The notes: generated by a model not told the origin, from the sequence alone. Shown: positions 25,102 to 42,329, counted from the first letter of the stretch. The stretch: DNA of 64,000 bases from Nymphaea colorata (GCF_008831285.2 NC_045143.1:9061503-9125502), one strand, 5' to 3'. Numbers and translations: made by a program.

Positions 25102-25571
25102 CGCGTTTTGAGAAGCGTCAGGATCACGGGGATGCGCCTGCTGCTTCCCTCCCCCCCCCCCCCCTTTTTTTTTCCTTCCCCTTTAAAATACCATGTCTTA
25201 ACGTGACGGTGATATTCTGTTTTTCCCGGAGAGGCCCCTCTTCTTGTCCCATATTCCGATAAAGTGCCTCATTTGATGGATTTTAGAAACTACGCCCCCT
25301 TTGGGCTTCATGGGTGCTGTTGGATTGAGATGTTGGTCGGTCAAACTTTGTGAATTAGAAGCTCAAAGATATCAGCAGCCATTGATCAAAATGCGTATCA
25401 TAACAAGCCAGTAAAACGTGAAAAAGTCGCTCTCAGTTACTCGTCTGACCAATACTAACCCACTTAACTGCGATGAGATGCTACTATAGAGTTTTCGCAA
25501 CATTATGTGGAAATATAAGGGAGATGGCGATCTGGGTGCTATGATTTACGCTGAAAGTCCATAAAAAATAA

Positions 25572-25953
25572 GGCTGCACACATGCTGGGCCGGCTCAAAG
25601 TCGATTCGGCTTAAAAAGGCTCGAGCTCAAACTTGAGTCGAGTTTTATAGAACATATTTGAGTCCAACTCAGCTATATAGTGTTGAACTCGAGTTCATCT
25701 CACTTAATTTTTTTATGTTAACATATTTTGTTTCTTTTAACTCGTTTAATTTGTCAATTTGTTTAACTCTTTTAGCTGATTCGATTATGATGAACCAGTT
25801 TTTCACAATCGAGCTGGGCCTAGTTAAAATGAGTCGAGTTCTTACAACTCAAACTCAAGTATAAATTTAAGGTCGAACTTGACTCGTTTATAAACAAGTC
25901 AAAAACGAGTCATAGCTAAGTTCGAGTGGTCGGACTGGTTATGCAGCCCTAAT
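25572..25953. mobile_element. Family-A repeat with TIR-like ends
   Basis: Best-defined copy: it begins aaggctgcacacatgctggg and ends tatgcagccctaataa, so the ends are inverted (AGGGCTGCA at both, read inward). The length is about 380 bp and the interior is built from aactcgagtt / gactcgtttataaac words. It has no coding capacity. I infer a MITE-like non-autonomous DNA transposon. Confidence 0.65.
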
Positions 25954-27096
25954 AACAAACAGCCTACTCTCTTTACAAGAAAACAATGTATTGAAATTCT
26001 TTAAAGCATAACCGTTTTATATAAAATCCTTTAACATTAAGGGACTGTTTTGGAGAGAACACTTTTTGAGAGCGACAGCCCCTGCGCTTTTAAAGTGCCA
26101 TCCATTTTACATATTTGTATAAAATGACGACATCGCCCCTCTCATTCTCTTGTACGGAAGAAATGGCGATGACAGCCCAGTGATTTTTAGAAATTACAGA
26201 GTCGTGCCTCACTTTCTGAGTTTAAAAATTTCCCGGCGCTCATGCTCGAACATAGGAGGCCCACCGCCGAGCTGCGCTGCATTACGTGGACGAGAATTTG
26301 TGTATAGATCCATGGCTGCTTCTCTGTCGTTTTGATTTTCATTTTACTTAATATTTTTTATATTTATTGAATTAAAAAAAACTTATATAATGTATATTTT
26401 ATAGATAACAAAAAAATTATAAATAAAAGTATTTAGAAATAGTAAATATAGATAGTATGAGCTGCATGGTACCCCTGCATTAACTGGTGAATTGATTTCA
26501 GTGTACCACGTGTTATTTGAATCTTCAGTCATTTTCATAGTGAGCCTTCAGTAATTTTCTGTTGTACCTCATTAGATTTTGACCAGACTCACCATACCAA
26601 GTGTCAAAGAAAATGTAAGGAAAGCTAAGCTAAACCTGTTACTTTCTTATCTTCATCTTGTTTCTTATTTTTTATTATGAAACCAACTATAAAAACTATA
26701 TATTGTTCTCCCTATACATACCAACATATTATTCAATGCAAAGTGAATATTAAGTTGCACTGTATAATCAATATATGCACTAACAAAAAAAAACAAAACA
26801 AAACAAAAACAAAGCATGCTCTTAATACTCAGCATATTATGCATTCGTAGTTTCTATAGAACATATCTATATTAAAGATAAATGAAGTTGTACCTAGGAG
26901 GATCAAATGTGAAGTACGGCTAACTAGATGTATAAGTAATATCCCACCTTCCCTTAGTATTTCAAGATCTGTTTGAATTTAAAAGGTACCTAATATTCGA
27001 GACTTATCAACAGGTAATGTTGCTTTAATATATACTTAACCAAAGAGCTAGCATCATACCAATCAAACACACTATTGTTGCTACTCGGTGATGTAA

Positions 27097-27143
<47 letters not shown>

Positions 27144-27690
27144 AGAGAGAGTGTGTGTGATTGGTAAAAACCAAACCTATTGATTTTTTGCTTAAAACTA
27201 TTTTAAATAAAATATAAACAACTTCATATGTTTATAGAGTCTATTTTGATATAAAACATGTTTTGATTCGACTGTTCTAATGAAAAATGTTTATTTTTTA
27301 ACTATCATGTCATGGGGGCCATTCATTTTTTCTTACTATTCAAACACTATTAAAATATAACAAATGATCAACTTAGTATATGTTTTGCATCAACCCATTC
27401 TTAAGATCATATGAATAAGGTTAGATTGCAAAAACAAAAACATTTTAAAAATTAAAATCAAAGAGTTGGTTTTTATCCCTGACGTAGGACAAGCCATTTT
27501 TGTCACTATAGCACCGCCGAATTTATTGTCACTGTACCATTGCACCAAACATTTCTAATTACATATTTATAACGAAAAGGATGAGACAAGCACCTAAACC
27601 TAACAAAAGACCGACGCCTGAATTGCCATTTATCCAATAAGCTGGACCCCTGAAGTAATTTTCATTTTTACAATAAGTTGAAGGAAGGGG
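25954..27690. other. Intergenic stretch, no gene recognised
   Basis: A+T-rich. (TA)n at 27101-27139 is followed by short GA and GT tracts. The piece from 26041 (gggactgttttggagagaac) has a MITE-like start, but no matching end was found. Confidence 0.45.
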
Positions 27691-28036
27691 GGCGATTTGG
27701 TAAAACGGGTCTGAACCGAAGAGCGAGTGTCGCCCCCTAGGCCGCCCCTCCCCACCGGCGTCGCCGGTTAAATCGGGGCCGACCAGTTCTCATCCGACGC
27801 CGCCCGTGTTGCCGCTGCTCCACCGGCGGTGTCTCGCCACTCCGCCACAATCATTTGGATCCGCGCGCCATCCTGACGTCACCGTCCCCCCGAAGCTCAT
27901 CTCCCACTTGTCGCCTTTCCATTCGTCGGATCCCCGTTCGAGCTGCTCGGGAGTCTGTGCTAAGCCGCTGGCTTTTGAAGGATAAAAGCTTAACCAAACA
28001 ATTTAGATCTTTCGTTTAGTTGCTAAAGCACTCCGA

Positions 28037-28069
<33 letters not shown>

Positions 28070-28086
28070 CTGTGAGAGTTTGGAAG
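27690..28086 (+). promoter_or_regulatory. Promoter/5' UTR of the plus-strand Aux/IAA gene
   Basis: G+C-rich segment directly before the start codon. It contains the auxin response element TGTCTC at 27830-27835 and a perfect TGACGTCA palindrome at 27874-27881 (bZIP/TGA-type site). GGATAAAAGC near 27980 is a possible weak TATA-like box, and a GA-rich leader (28036-28070) leads to the ATG. Motif meanings are family knowledge; use in this gene is inferred. Confidence 0.5.
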
Positions 28087-32088
<4,002 letters not shown>

Positions 32089-33589
32089 AGCCAAAGGTGG
32101 ACGGAAGGAGCATGGGTGCGTGTGTCTGTGTGTGTATGGACTTGTTTGTATCATGGTTTGATAATATTAGAGGAACAAGGATATTGGCATTGCTGTTATG
32201 TAGATGAACCAAGAACAATGGCTTTGATGATGATCACAACTCTATCTGTGATGTGTAGACTGCTGGATCATGGTGTGCTTAATAATTGCTCTTCAACGCT
32301 TGCCCTCACTTTTTCTTGTTCATGAATTCTATGAGCTTCGCTGTATGGGATTCTCTTTCTAGCTGTTTTTCTTTCCTTTTTAAATTCCTTTTTTTATCGT
32401 GAAACTTGATATGTTCCTTTTATTTAACGCTGATATTGTACTAGTTTTTGTTGACAACCCATGTGGCGATTCATGAATTGTTTGTTGGTCTGTTGGCATT
32501 TTATGATTATACAGGTGTTCAAGGACATTGAACAGATTAAAGTAAACCCCTTTGGAATTATTTTATTGTTTGGTTATTTATAATCGAGATGCCCTTCTGC
32601 TTTTTCTATCTAATTGTTTATATTTATAAACTACAATTATCATCGACAGTAATAAAATGCTTTCAACAACATTTTCTTTAAAAAAAAGTCTTCCTGGTTA
32701 ATTAATCACTAATCAGATCTGTTTAAAAATTAGTAAAGTAAGACCCAATGTTCTTTGAGAGGACCACACATGCCATGAGACTTCCACGAGCCTTCTCGTC
32801 GCACTTTAACTTAAGAAGAAGCTCCGCAGGCCCTAAACAGCTAAATTAATGAGAATTCCACCGGTGTTTTTTAATTAAACGTTTAAAATCCTTCTTGTCG
32901 TGATAATAACACCTGTGAAATTGGACGACCTGATGAAATAATGATTCTCTCCTTCCTTCTCCCTCATTCTCTCTCTTTCTCTCTCTCCCTATATATATAT
33001 ATATATATATATATAATCGTTAATTTGGTTTTTTAGAGCTACGTTTGATCTACCATGATGAACGAAAAACAAAAAGAAAAAAGTAATAAGTATTTTCGTC
33101 ATTTAATATCATTTTTCACTTTTTTTTTCTCAATCATGCATCTGCATCAAACGCATGGCCTGGTTAGATGGCTAGGCGGCTCTAAACAAATAAAGCCACT
33201 ATATGTATATATATATATATATATGACATTAACACATGCCCACATGGGCCTGTTGAGATGCAATGTATAATAGCACACCAAACCTATATTTGCCGTGTCA
33301 ATATATATGCATGGCGGTCGTCTATCTTGTCTTCAATCATAGAGCATATCCCATCAATGTGCAAACACTGGATTTTATGACACCCATGTGGTTTGCCTCA
33401 ACGGAGAAACGTGTGAACAGTGAGGACATTTCGGGGCATCGCAATCAACCCAAAAAAGCACCACACCAAAGCAAAAAGTAACAGCTTTTCTCTCATTGCT
33501 CCCAAAGTCACGAAAATGGTAAATATTGCCCAGCACAAAAACAGAATAAAATATTGATACCCGGTTGGCAATGTACAATGAAAGAGCAG
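32089..33589. other. Downstream region of the plus-strand Aux/IAA gene, no further gene seen
   Basis: The first few hundred bases should be its 3' UTR. (AT)n tracts occur at 32990-33015 and about 33205-33224. Open frames here have no conserved content. Confidence 0.5.
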
Positions 33590-33790
33590 AGCTTGAGTTT
33601 GAGCTTGCAAGTCTAGTCGAGCTCAAGCTTCACTCAATTAGACTTGTTTCAGCTTTTATCTCTTTATTGATATATTTTTTAAATAAAAAAAACTCATCAA
33701 AAATTACCAACATGCCTTTAAAGATTAACAAACATGGAAGATAAGAGCCAAGTTCGAATTTAAACGAGTGCTCAATGAAAAATATGAAGT
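33590..33790. mobile_element. Family-A repeat, short copy
   Basis: Contains gagcttgagtttgagcttgc, agtcgagctcaagcttcactc and ccaagttcgaatttaaacgag. Shorter and more decayed than the 37.0-kb copy. Confidence 0.4.
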
Positions 33791-34111
33791 GTAATTAATT
33801 TTGTCAAGGTATTGAAATTGATTGTCTTAGTTTTTTTCAGTTGATCCGCAGTTTTGTTCATGATCTTTGCATATCAGGTGGATCGCTCGAAATATGTATA
33901 CTTTGTGGCCGCAAAAAGTGGAAGACACCAATCTTTCACGCTTAAACAGTTGCACCAACGCACTCAAACACCTTTCCCTTTTCAAAGAATGCCCATACTT
34001 TAGTTTGTTCTTCCATCTTCCATTAAATTTCAAAAGTTACTGATGAAACTGAGTATTTATAAAAGGAGTCTTCTGACTTAAAATGAAATACATGCACGGT
34101 TGGTCTCCTTC

Positions 34112-34330
34112 CTTTCTTAAGGGTTAGCACGATGGATGGAATAATACCTTGTAGGTGGTGAGTCTTAGTTTCAGATTCTCTGTACTGCAAAAGAAATGTC
34201 ATTGATATGCAAGTTGAAGCATGGCGGAAGTAGCAGACACCGAAAGCGGACCTGATACCCTAAAGGGACGTGGAATTGGGTAGGAATTTCGGCCTTCATT
34301 AACTAGGGTCTTCTCCATTCACCCTAAAAT
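34112..34330 (+). mobile_element. SINE-like element
   Basis: Starts near aagggttagcacgatggatgg, where GGTTAGCACGATGG resembles a pol III box A. About 40 bases later, agtttcagattctc resembles box B. The body (gatatgcaagttgaagcatgg ... ccctaaagggacgtgg ... ggccttcat) matches the fragment at 31552-31690. Confidence 0.45.
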
Positions 34331-35504
34331 ATCTGTTGTAGTTGTATTGCATGATCTGAGGCACATAAGGCACTTGAAAATCATGTAGAACAAGTGAAAG
34401 ATCATTGAGAGATTGGTTAAGAAGGAAAAGCAATGGATTACCATCTAAATTGTTTCTTAAGATGTACACGCTGTGTTTGAATATGTGTGTGAGAGTGTGA
34501 GGGTCCTGCTTTTGACGCGATTGCCGAGACAGACTATCTTTTCTTCATGCAAGTAGCAGCAAAACCTTGTACGACTTGTTGGTATACAGCAAGTTGAGTA
34601 CTTTTTTCACTATAAAAATGTTACTGGACATTGGGAAACTTTATTACTTCATCGGTTTTACATAAACATTACAATGTTGTAATTGAAGGGGAGAGCACTT
34701 TCACAGCTTCACTTCTCCACCTCAAGAGTAAAACTGTCTGTTTTAGATTAACCTAACTGGCTGGGCTGAAGGTGTGCCTGAAAGGTAAAGGCCGCGCATT
34801 CCCAATTCCACTATGTGGGTGCTAATTTTCTGAACTGCAAAATGTGTGGAGTGTAGCGCTGAATTGAAGGTACTTTGGCTCTCCATCCAATCCAATTTTC
34901 GACGCAGCCGTAGACCCTGGAAAGAAAATTTAGTATATTTGTTGCTAATTCACAACTGATTCAGCTGAATTCACGAATCAGCCGGCCCTGCCAATTTCAT
35001 TCACGAACCGGTTTTTACAGCATGGCCTCAAGATGTGCATGGAACATGGATGATAGGCTCCATGCATGACAGCCATGTATTGTTCCATCTCATTACCTCA
35101 GCCCCTTGTGCTTCTACCATTTGGAACTATTCTTTGAGTTCATGAACATCAAACTTCTAGGCCTCTGATATTTGAGTGTTTGTTTCACTAAAGAAAGTGG
35201 GAAACATGTACTTTCATATAAAAGGGGGGCCTGTTTCCCACTTGTCCCGAGACAAACCTGCTGTAAGAAAATGATGGACGCTTTGACATGGGGCCCCATG
35301 TCCTCCACACACAACAATGGCTTCTTTTCTTAGGAAAAGGCAGCCCATGAGCCCAACTTGTTCCTTGTGGATGCCAGGGGATGGAAGTGGGAAGGCTGCT
35401 TTTTCCCATGAAAAGTTGAGCAAATCACATGAATTTTGGTAAAGATGTTCTCCACTGGGGAAAATAGACATGAGATGCACTTACAAAGCATGAACCTAGA
35501 CTTG
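34331..35504. other. Intergenic stretch, no gene recognised
   Basis: Three overlapping minus-strand open frames at 35114-35480 occupy one moderately G+C-rich patch, but none carries a motif I know and none has supporting splice structure. The rest is A+T-rich. Confidence 0.4.
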
Positions 35505-35856
35505 GAGATGCCAACAGATTAGATTTGAATCAGATATATTCTTAACCATATCTACTTTTTCATATATTCATATATTGGAATTTGAAAAGAATGAAGAAAG
35601 TCATATCTGGATCTGAATTCATAATCTGATTTCACAATCCGAATCAAGATTTTTACATTCCTGAATCCAAATCTGAATTTTGAACCGAATCTGGCTTATT
35701 TTCAATATGTAAGAGCATTGGGTTGTAGAATATTTATTTAAACATAAATCATATCTGAATCCATTGGATATTGATGTATATAACCTGAATCCAAACTCTA
35801 TCTGATGAAATCTGAATCAGGTATCCTATCCAAATTGGATATCTTGACATCCCCCC
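35505..35856. mobile_element. GAATCTGAATC-type element, most complete copy
   Basis: The left end is ggagatgccaacagattaga. The right end on the other strand is GGGGATGTCAAGATATCCAA, giving imperfect TIRs around about 350 bp. The interior is tctgaatccaaatctgaat-type words with much internal self-complementarity. Copies are at 1-320 and 11278-11540. Confidence 0.5.
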
Positions 35857-36330
35857 CTAAACTCCTGCCACACTGATAAAGTGGCTGATCAGATTCACGA
35901 GAAGATAGGGAGATCAAGCTTGTTTAAGCAAGATCACGATCTTTTCTTTTCAAAAAATGGAGCAGACAATCATGACATGGACTACCATATCATGTTCCAG
36001 TTTCTTTTATCAATTCCTGAAAAATGCTACAGCCTTTTTTTATCGTCAAAAGTGATCAGTTAAAAGCCTGATTTAAACATAAAATCAGAGAAAAGCCCGT
36101 CTTCCAGGTTCCAAACATGGTCTTGGCATCATTCAAAAGGGTCATCTAACAGAACATTTGAATTTGGAGAAGCAAGTTTCAAACAAATGCTCATTTAGTA
36201 AAGCTAAAGCACTTACCATTCATATAGATCACCAGGCAATGACATTGTCGCGGTGTTCTGTGCTCAAGAATACACAACAATGTGACATGAAATATATTTA
36301 GCTGAATTGCACCCTGTACATTCACGACTT

Positions 36331-36373
36331 CTCTCTCTCTCTCTCTCTCTTTGTGTGTGTGTGTGTGTGTGTT
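36331..36373. repeat. Compound (TC)n(GT)n microsatellite
   Basis: About 10 TC units followed by about 10 GT units. Confidence 0.95.
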
Positions 36374-36956
36374 GTTTCTGCATAGCAGGTAGCTAACTTT
36401 AGATGAAGCATCCAGCAGAATCACTGTGGTCATTCAGGACATACTTCAGACTTCATTTTGCATTAACAATGTCAGTTGTGAGGCACATAATTCAGTCTAA
36501 TTAAGCAGTATATAATTAACAAATTGTGCTGAGCATTAAATAGAAGCACATGACAGACAGTATAGAAAAAGAAGATGTATACTAGCAGATTCCAAGGGTA
36601 AATGAGACAGCTAAAAGAGAGCTGAAGCTTCAAGTCATACATAATATGATATTGATTCAAGTTCTTTCATTCAGGTCTAGCATGGAAAGACAACGATAAT
36701 AAAAGTGAAATCATCAAAACCTTTAAAAGGGAGTTCATGAAAGACATCTTAATGAGCATTTCTCATTCTATTCACCATGGGATAGAAAATCTGTTTTATT
36801 ATATGTAAATTTTAATCTCGTTCAGCTTTGACAGAAGCGGAGTTATGTATTAACGTAAAGCATTGTTTAAAAAAATTTACTAATAAGATTCAATTATTAT
36901 ATTTAATCACTCCAAACATTGAGCATCTATGTAATTTTATTCATTTACCTTGATGT

Positions 36957-37377
36957 AGGCCTGCACATGAGCCAAGTTGATTTCGAGATTGGCCAGCTCG
37001 AGCTCAACTAGATCCAAAAAACTCGAGTGTAGATCTATAGAACGGGCTTGAGTTCGTCTCAACTACAAAGTGTGGAGCTTGAGCTTCACTGGCTTAACTT
37101 GTTTCTGTTAACCTATCTTATTGAACTCATCAACCTGTTTAACTTGTTAACTCATTTAACTAATTCAACTAAGGTCAACTGGTTTTATGTAGTCGAGTCA
37201 AGCCGAGTTAATTAAATGAGTTGAGTTCTTACAACTTAAACTTGACTTATTTAACATTTCAAGTATAAATTTTAACTCGAACTTGACTCGTTTATAAACT
37301 AATATAAATGAGTTGAGTTATTTTGAGTGACATTGAATCAAGCCCAAGTTGGCATAACTTGTTGTGCTGCCCTACCT
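36957..37377. mobile_element. Family-A repeat with TIR-like ends
   Basis: Begins taggcctgcacatgagcc and ends gttgtgctgccctacc; the right end read inward is GGTAGGGCAGCACAA, so the ends are inverted as in the 25.6-kb copy. The length is about 420 bp. The interior shares aactcatttaactaattc, gagttcttacaactt and cgtttataaac words with 25572-25953 and 50703-51098. Confidence 0.65.
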
Positions 37378-40300
37378 TGAAGGGCATAGGAAGCAGCATA
37401 AGATAATAAGATTGATTTCCATAAGATGTATTAGTGGTAATTGATGATGCTCACTACTTATTCCTAGTCTAAGACCCTAAACATAGGAAGACCCTTTGCA
37501 AGTTGCTCAGCATCATGAGAGCGAGGGCTCCTAGAAAAGGAATATTGATGATGCATTTATAATGAAACTTTACTTCTCCTACTATGCAGCACATGTTATA
37601 TTGTAGCTAGGTTATAGTGCACACTAATAATTAACTAGAATATGTGTTGAAAAGTTTTTATCTACTTATGGTGGGTAACATTCCCCACTTTTTTGGAGCT
37701 GGCAAAGAGACTGAAATAAATCAATAACTTGCAAAAGCTATAATGGTTTCATAAGTGTCTTGTTTGGAACACCAATGTGGCAACTTTTTATTGTCAACCA
37801 TGGAAATGTGGAGATTTGAGAACTATGAAGCTTATTTTACCATCAATTCTGACTATCTGAATTTCAATGTTAATGAATTTTGGCAACTTAATCTATACTG
37901 TTCTTAATGTTTATGTTAATGAGTTTCAATTTCTATATCCAGTCTAATTATTTGATCTGTGCCTTCTATCAACTTGCAAACTCAATCTCCTGATGACCTT
38001 GCACCACTTCTAGCAGGGCAGCCACATTCTTTGAGTCGTGCACATTCCCCACAATCTAGTTGAACTGAACTAAGAATTATCTTTCTTCATCATCAATCAA
38101 ATCACTGTTCAAGGAATAGCCATACAAGTTAAATGGGGCAAGGAGATGAATTCAACTTATTGAGGCTAGAGATTCTCTATGCCTGTTCATAGATTTGGTT
38201 TCAAAGATGGTTATTCCTTCTGCCCTTTCTCAAGTTGCTTTATTCATTAATCCCCTTGTGTGATACTATGATACCATTCAGCATATTCTTATGGAGTAAC
38301 TATGTTTGTATCGGCTTGTATTAGCAGCTAATGATGATAAAGTGCGAAAAAATCAAATTTCTCAAATTTTTATTAGAAATAACCATCCATTTAGATCATG
38401 ACTCTCCTGAAGTATTACTTCAAGCGCATGTTTTCAATGTATCCAATTTCATACCACCACTTTGTAACAAGTTTTTTATGATAACCTTTTGTATTCTTTT
38501 TGGTTAACGATCAATTTATGGAACCTTTATAGATCAGTTTGAAGCGCATGTCTCTTGAAGTAATTCACCCTTCACATCTAACGGCCATACGATCGTAAGA
38601 ATTTATAAAGAAGCTGTAGGAGGAAATCAAAGAAGTCAATTAACCTTCTCAACTTCATGAGAATCTTATTGTATAATGATGGGTTTATTCTTGTGACAGA
38701 GATTTAATATTTTCCATGTCTCTGGATGCAATCTTTCCTGCTTGTTGTTCTGTGCAAAGAATAAATGTTATTATTGTATAATGTATTGAGTGGTCGAAAC
38801 ACCTCTTTTCATCTGATTGTGATCTATTAGCTATATTTTCATCATGACGATTACTTGTCTGTCTCAAATGAGAATTATTCATCTTACTATGTTCTACCAT
38901 GCAATTAAAAAAAAACATCAATTTTTCATTCAATAAAAAAATGCATCAATTTTCTAACTCTACAAGGACGAACCTACAATGGTTAATCGATAGTAATTCA
39001 GTAAAAAAGTCTCAGCAGTTTTTAAAAATCTCGCCAATTTAATGCTAGATTTTCAAATGCCAAGTAATGCTTAAAAAAAACACACTTAAACAAAATCTCT
39101 CTTTTGTGGATATCAAATTTATGTTAAGACATAACCTGATAAAAGCCAAAATGATTCTTATTATTGAATGTTTGTGCATTTGTTCTGCCAGTAATTTTTC
39201 AGAAATATCCCATAAAAAAACCTAAAACTGTAGAATTTTCAAAATAATCAACAGTACCTGGTCTAACACTCTTGAATTTCGGTAGGAATCCCTTAAGTAT
39301 AGCAACACTCTTGAATTTATGAAAAGCACAGATTTCAGTATTGTATAAAATACTTTTTGTGGCTGCGAGCAATTCTACAGTCTATTTATGATATCACACT
39401 AGAGATTGATGATTCGTGAGGAGCATCATTAATCCTTTCAGACATATGGATTGTTTATATTCCCATAAAGTGTCGATGGATCCATTAAAAGGTCAAAGAT
39501 TCAAAACGGTGTGACCTCATTCGATTTAAAGCTTGTTGAAGCCTTAGCCACACAAAATGCATATTATTTAAAAAAACATGTTTTAAATAATAAAAACTAA
39601 TCAGCCAAACACACACTAAAAAACATGTTCGAAAAAAAACATGTTTTTTGAAAAAAATGAAAACAAAAACGTATTTTATTTGTGTTTTCCCTTTTTTTCA
39701 TTTTTCATGATTTTCTCACTTTTCCATTTTTTTTACAGTTTTTAGTTGCCACATTTTTATTGCCGCATTTTTTGTATTTCATTTTTAAGATTTTGGCCAC
39801 CTTTCTTTCTCTTGTCAAAAGATTAGTTGTTTTAAAATTTACCAAAATTTTCCGGGCAATTGACCATAAAAACAACTTTGTTGTTTTATATCCGTATAAA
39901 ACCTTTCCGTTTAATACCCGAAAAAGATATTTGTGCTTATGCTTTAAGCATAGATGATGAGGAATACTTTTGATTCCTTCCATTCCCCACCGATTGCCAT
40001 CTGATTAATGATCAAAAAATTATTACCAAGGTGAACTTTGACAGAACGGAGAGGCAAGCGCTTTGTGCTTTTCTTAGTTCAATTTCTCAAGAACTAGTGA
40101 GACCGGTGTTGGCCAAGGATCATGCCATTGATCTCGGCTTTGCATATAGAGGAGTTCAGTTTGATTATGCTTGTGAAGAGCAACTTCATGCAAAACCAAA
40201 TTTCAATAACAAATGCCTTCATTCATCAATCTTGCCGGTGAGGTCGATTATCAAAATCTATCGTCAAAATGTACACACAAGCCTTTCTTTCTTACAATCC

Positions 40301-40745
40301 TCTGCTCAAAGCCATGAAAATAATAAAATTGGTAGTAGTTAAAGGAGAGGGAGTAGCTGGGAGGAAGAGGACTGCATGTAGTGTTGCTACGCGGAAAGCT
40401 TGCTCCCGTTGGTGACCATCAAACTTGGCGGCAGACATGCTTTGCCTTCTCACGTGAATGTAGGTCGATGGCTGCCATGTTGCAGTTTTATATGTTCTTT
40501 TGTGTTTGCTTGTTAATGGAAAGAGAATAAGGACCTGATATAGTTTGTGTATGGATAAAATTGTTTTTCATGCAAATAATAGGTACCTGTATATCCACTA
40601 TGATACATGTTTCTCTTGATTTGCTTTGAACCAATTTGTGTGCTAAGAATGGTTCTATCAGGGCAATAGTAAATGTTTCCAACTTCTAGTTATCTTCATT
40701 ACCACTCATTTTCATCTGCTAAAGGTACCTCTTATTGCTTTAGTC
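37378..40745. other. Gene-poor stretch, nothing convincing seen
   Basis: A+T-rich. A 103-codon open frame at 40031-40342 has no ATG start and no recognised motif. Palindromic aaacatgttt words occur at 39575-39660. No RNA gene seen. Confidence 0.45.
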
Positions 40746-40750
40746 CACTC

Positions 40751-40975
40751 ACGGTTGTGTTTGATAGCTTTGAATCTTAGATCTCAAGCAGCATTAAAAA
40801 GTGTGCTTTGGAAGATCCTCATGATCTCATGATCTTAGTAACGTGGATCTTAAATTTATGCTACGGAGGATTTAAGGTAGAATGGGAGTGTCTGACCTTA
40901 AATCCTCGGATTTGAGATCCTAATGACCTCATATCACCAAGGATCTAAGATCTATGGTGAAACAAACGTGCTCTA
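40751..40975. mobile_element. MITE-like element
   Basis: The left end is gttgtgtttgatagctttga with aatcttagatctc; the right end read inward is AGCACGTTTGTTTCACCATAG then ATCTTAGATCC. The ends are imperfect inverted repeats around about 225 bp with ggatttaaggt / accttaaatcc words that pair internally. Confidence 0.5.
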
Positions 40976-41251
40976 AGAGATAGAGTGCACATGTACATAG
41001 AGCACTTATCATGAGAGGCGTTGAGCACTAATTCAAAAAAGCTTAAACCCTTTAAATACCTAAAAAAATGATTGTGGAACACCAGTATATAAACAAAAGA
41101 AATGATTGAGGGTACTAATACATAAAGAAGCAAACGGTTGGGGATGACCAACATATAAATAAGTAAATTTGATGGGACAGTCCCACATATGGCTTTGCCC
41201 CCGAGCAAAGAATCGCGGTAAATTCATGGTGCTGCTTATTCGGGTATGAAC

Positions 41252-41440
41252 AGGGGCGGAGCCAGGGTAAAGCCCGCAAAGGCCTTGGCCCCACCTCAAA
41301 AAAAAATTAAAAAATTTACATGTAAATTTTTTAAAAAAAAAACACTTGTTCTATATAAAAATATTGAAAAATGATATTTTAGATTTAGAAACTTTAATTT
41401 GGCCTCCTTCATAAAAAAAATTTCACCCCTAGGTATGAAG
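41252..41440. repeat. GGCGGAGCCA-family element, second copy
   Basis: Begins aggggcggagccagggtaa, then ggccttggccccacctc and long A/T runs including acatgtaaattttt, ending near ttcacccct. The right TIR is not intact. Confidence 0.5.
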
Positions 41441-42255
41441 GACATATATCAATGTGGAGGACTCTGTCTTTGGAGCTTCTTCTAAATGTCAAAATTTGGG
41501 TTTTGTAAAGCTTGAGCAATCTCATAGGCTTGTTGTTCTTCCTGATATGGAACGTTGAAGGGCTCAAACTTTTGATGAGGGTGGAGCCGAGACATGCACA
41601 CATAAGGAAGCCCTAACCAGTAGGTGGCTAGTCCTGTCTTCAAACCTTCATCGTTTCTTTTTCCAATTTAAATGTGATCAAGCTTACCTCATTGAAGGTT
41701 TATGGGGACCTTAATCTCATGTCAGTCAGAGTTTTATGTTCAAGAGGACATAATCACTGGTATGAAGCGCTAAACTAATATGACTTGTTCTTCTGCTTAC
41801 CAATAGCCCCACTACGACCTGAAACACCTGAGACGATAACAGTATAGGGGAAAAAAAAGTTAAAAAGCATCTCAAGGGAGGAAGTGATCAAGATGCCATG
41901 CTCTTTTATTTTATTTAGTACTGTGTTCATTATTTTAAGCTTCAGCTACCTTATTTAAGAAGCTATGCACCGGTTGGACCTTGGTAAGTGATGCAGTGTT
42001 TGATCATCCACATTTCATCAGAAAGCAGCCCGACCGGCTATGCGTGCCCTGCTAAAATGTCTAAACAACGAGGAGTTTTTGTTAGCATGCACGGGTTACA
42101 CAATAAGAACAATCGAAAGAAAGCAACGATAATTTACTTGAGAGTTTAGAATATAAGTTTCCGTCACTCTATATAAAGTAGTCGCTCCAAATCTGGGATG
42201 ATCATTTTACCTTCAAGGCATGACAACAAAGTAAAAAAAGTCCGAAAAAGTGAAA

Positions 42256-42329
42256 TGGCGTCGCCCAGACTCGAACTGGAGACATTCAGTGTGTTAGACT
42301 GACGTGATAACCAACTACACCACGACACC
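42256..42329 (-). tRNA. tRNA-Val (anticodon AAC)
   Basis: On the minus strand a 74-base cloverleaf folds: acceptor GGTGTCG/CGACGCC (one T-G wobble) plus discriminator A, a TGGTGTAGTTGGTTATCA D-arm (box A), anticodon stem TCAGT/ACTGA with loop CTAACAC (anticodon AAC, reading GUU/GUC/GUA after A34 modification), and T-arm stem TCCAG/CTGGG with loop TTCGAGT. There is no intron and no encoded CCA. Box B is AGTTCGAGTCT: the usual outer G-C pair is replaced by A-T, which is structurally compensated. Downstream T runs (ACTTTTTC, then CTTTTTTT) are good pol III terminators. It sits about 0.93 kb past the stop codon of RPC8 on the same strand. Confidence 0.93.

Noticed and set aside
24602..25127. Overlapping open frames of 130-165 codons on both strands
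   Set aside because: They lie in the GC-rich GTGGGNCC island and in the adjacent AT repeat. Frames are open on both strands because stop codons are rare there, and no protein motif is seen.
28072..28086. Upstream non-ATG start for the plus-strand Aux/IAA gene
   Set aside because: It would need a GTG start; the ATG at 28087 is the first in frame and fits the family.
35114..35480. Three overlapping minus-strand open frames
   Set aside because: None carries a motif I know, and three open frames in one patch point to composition and not to selection.
40031..40342. 103-codon frame with fairly normal composition
   Set aside because: There is no ATG start, no recognised motif and no splice support; left as unproven.
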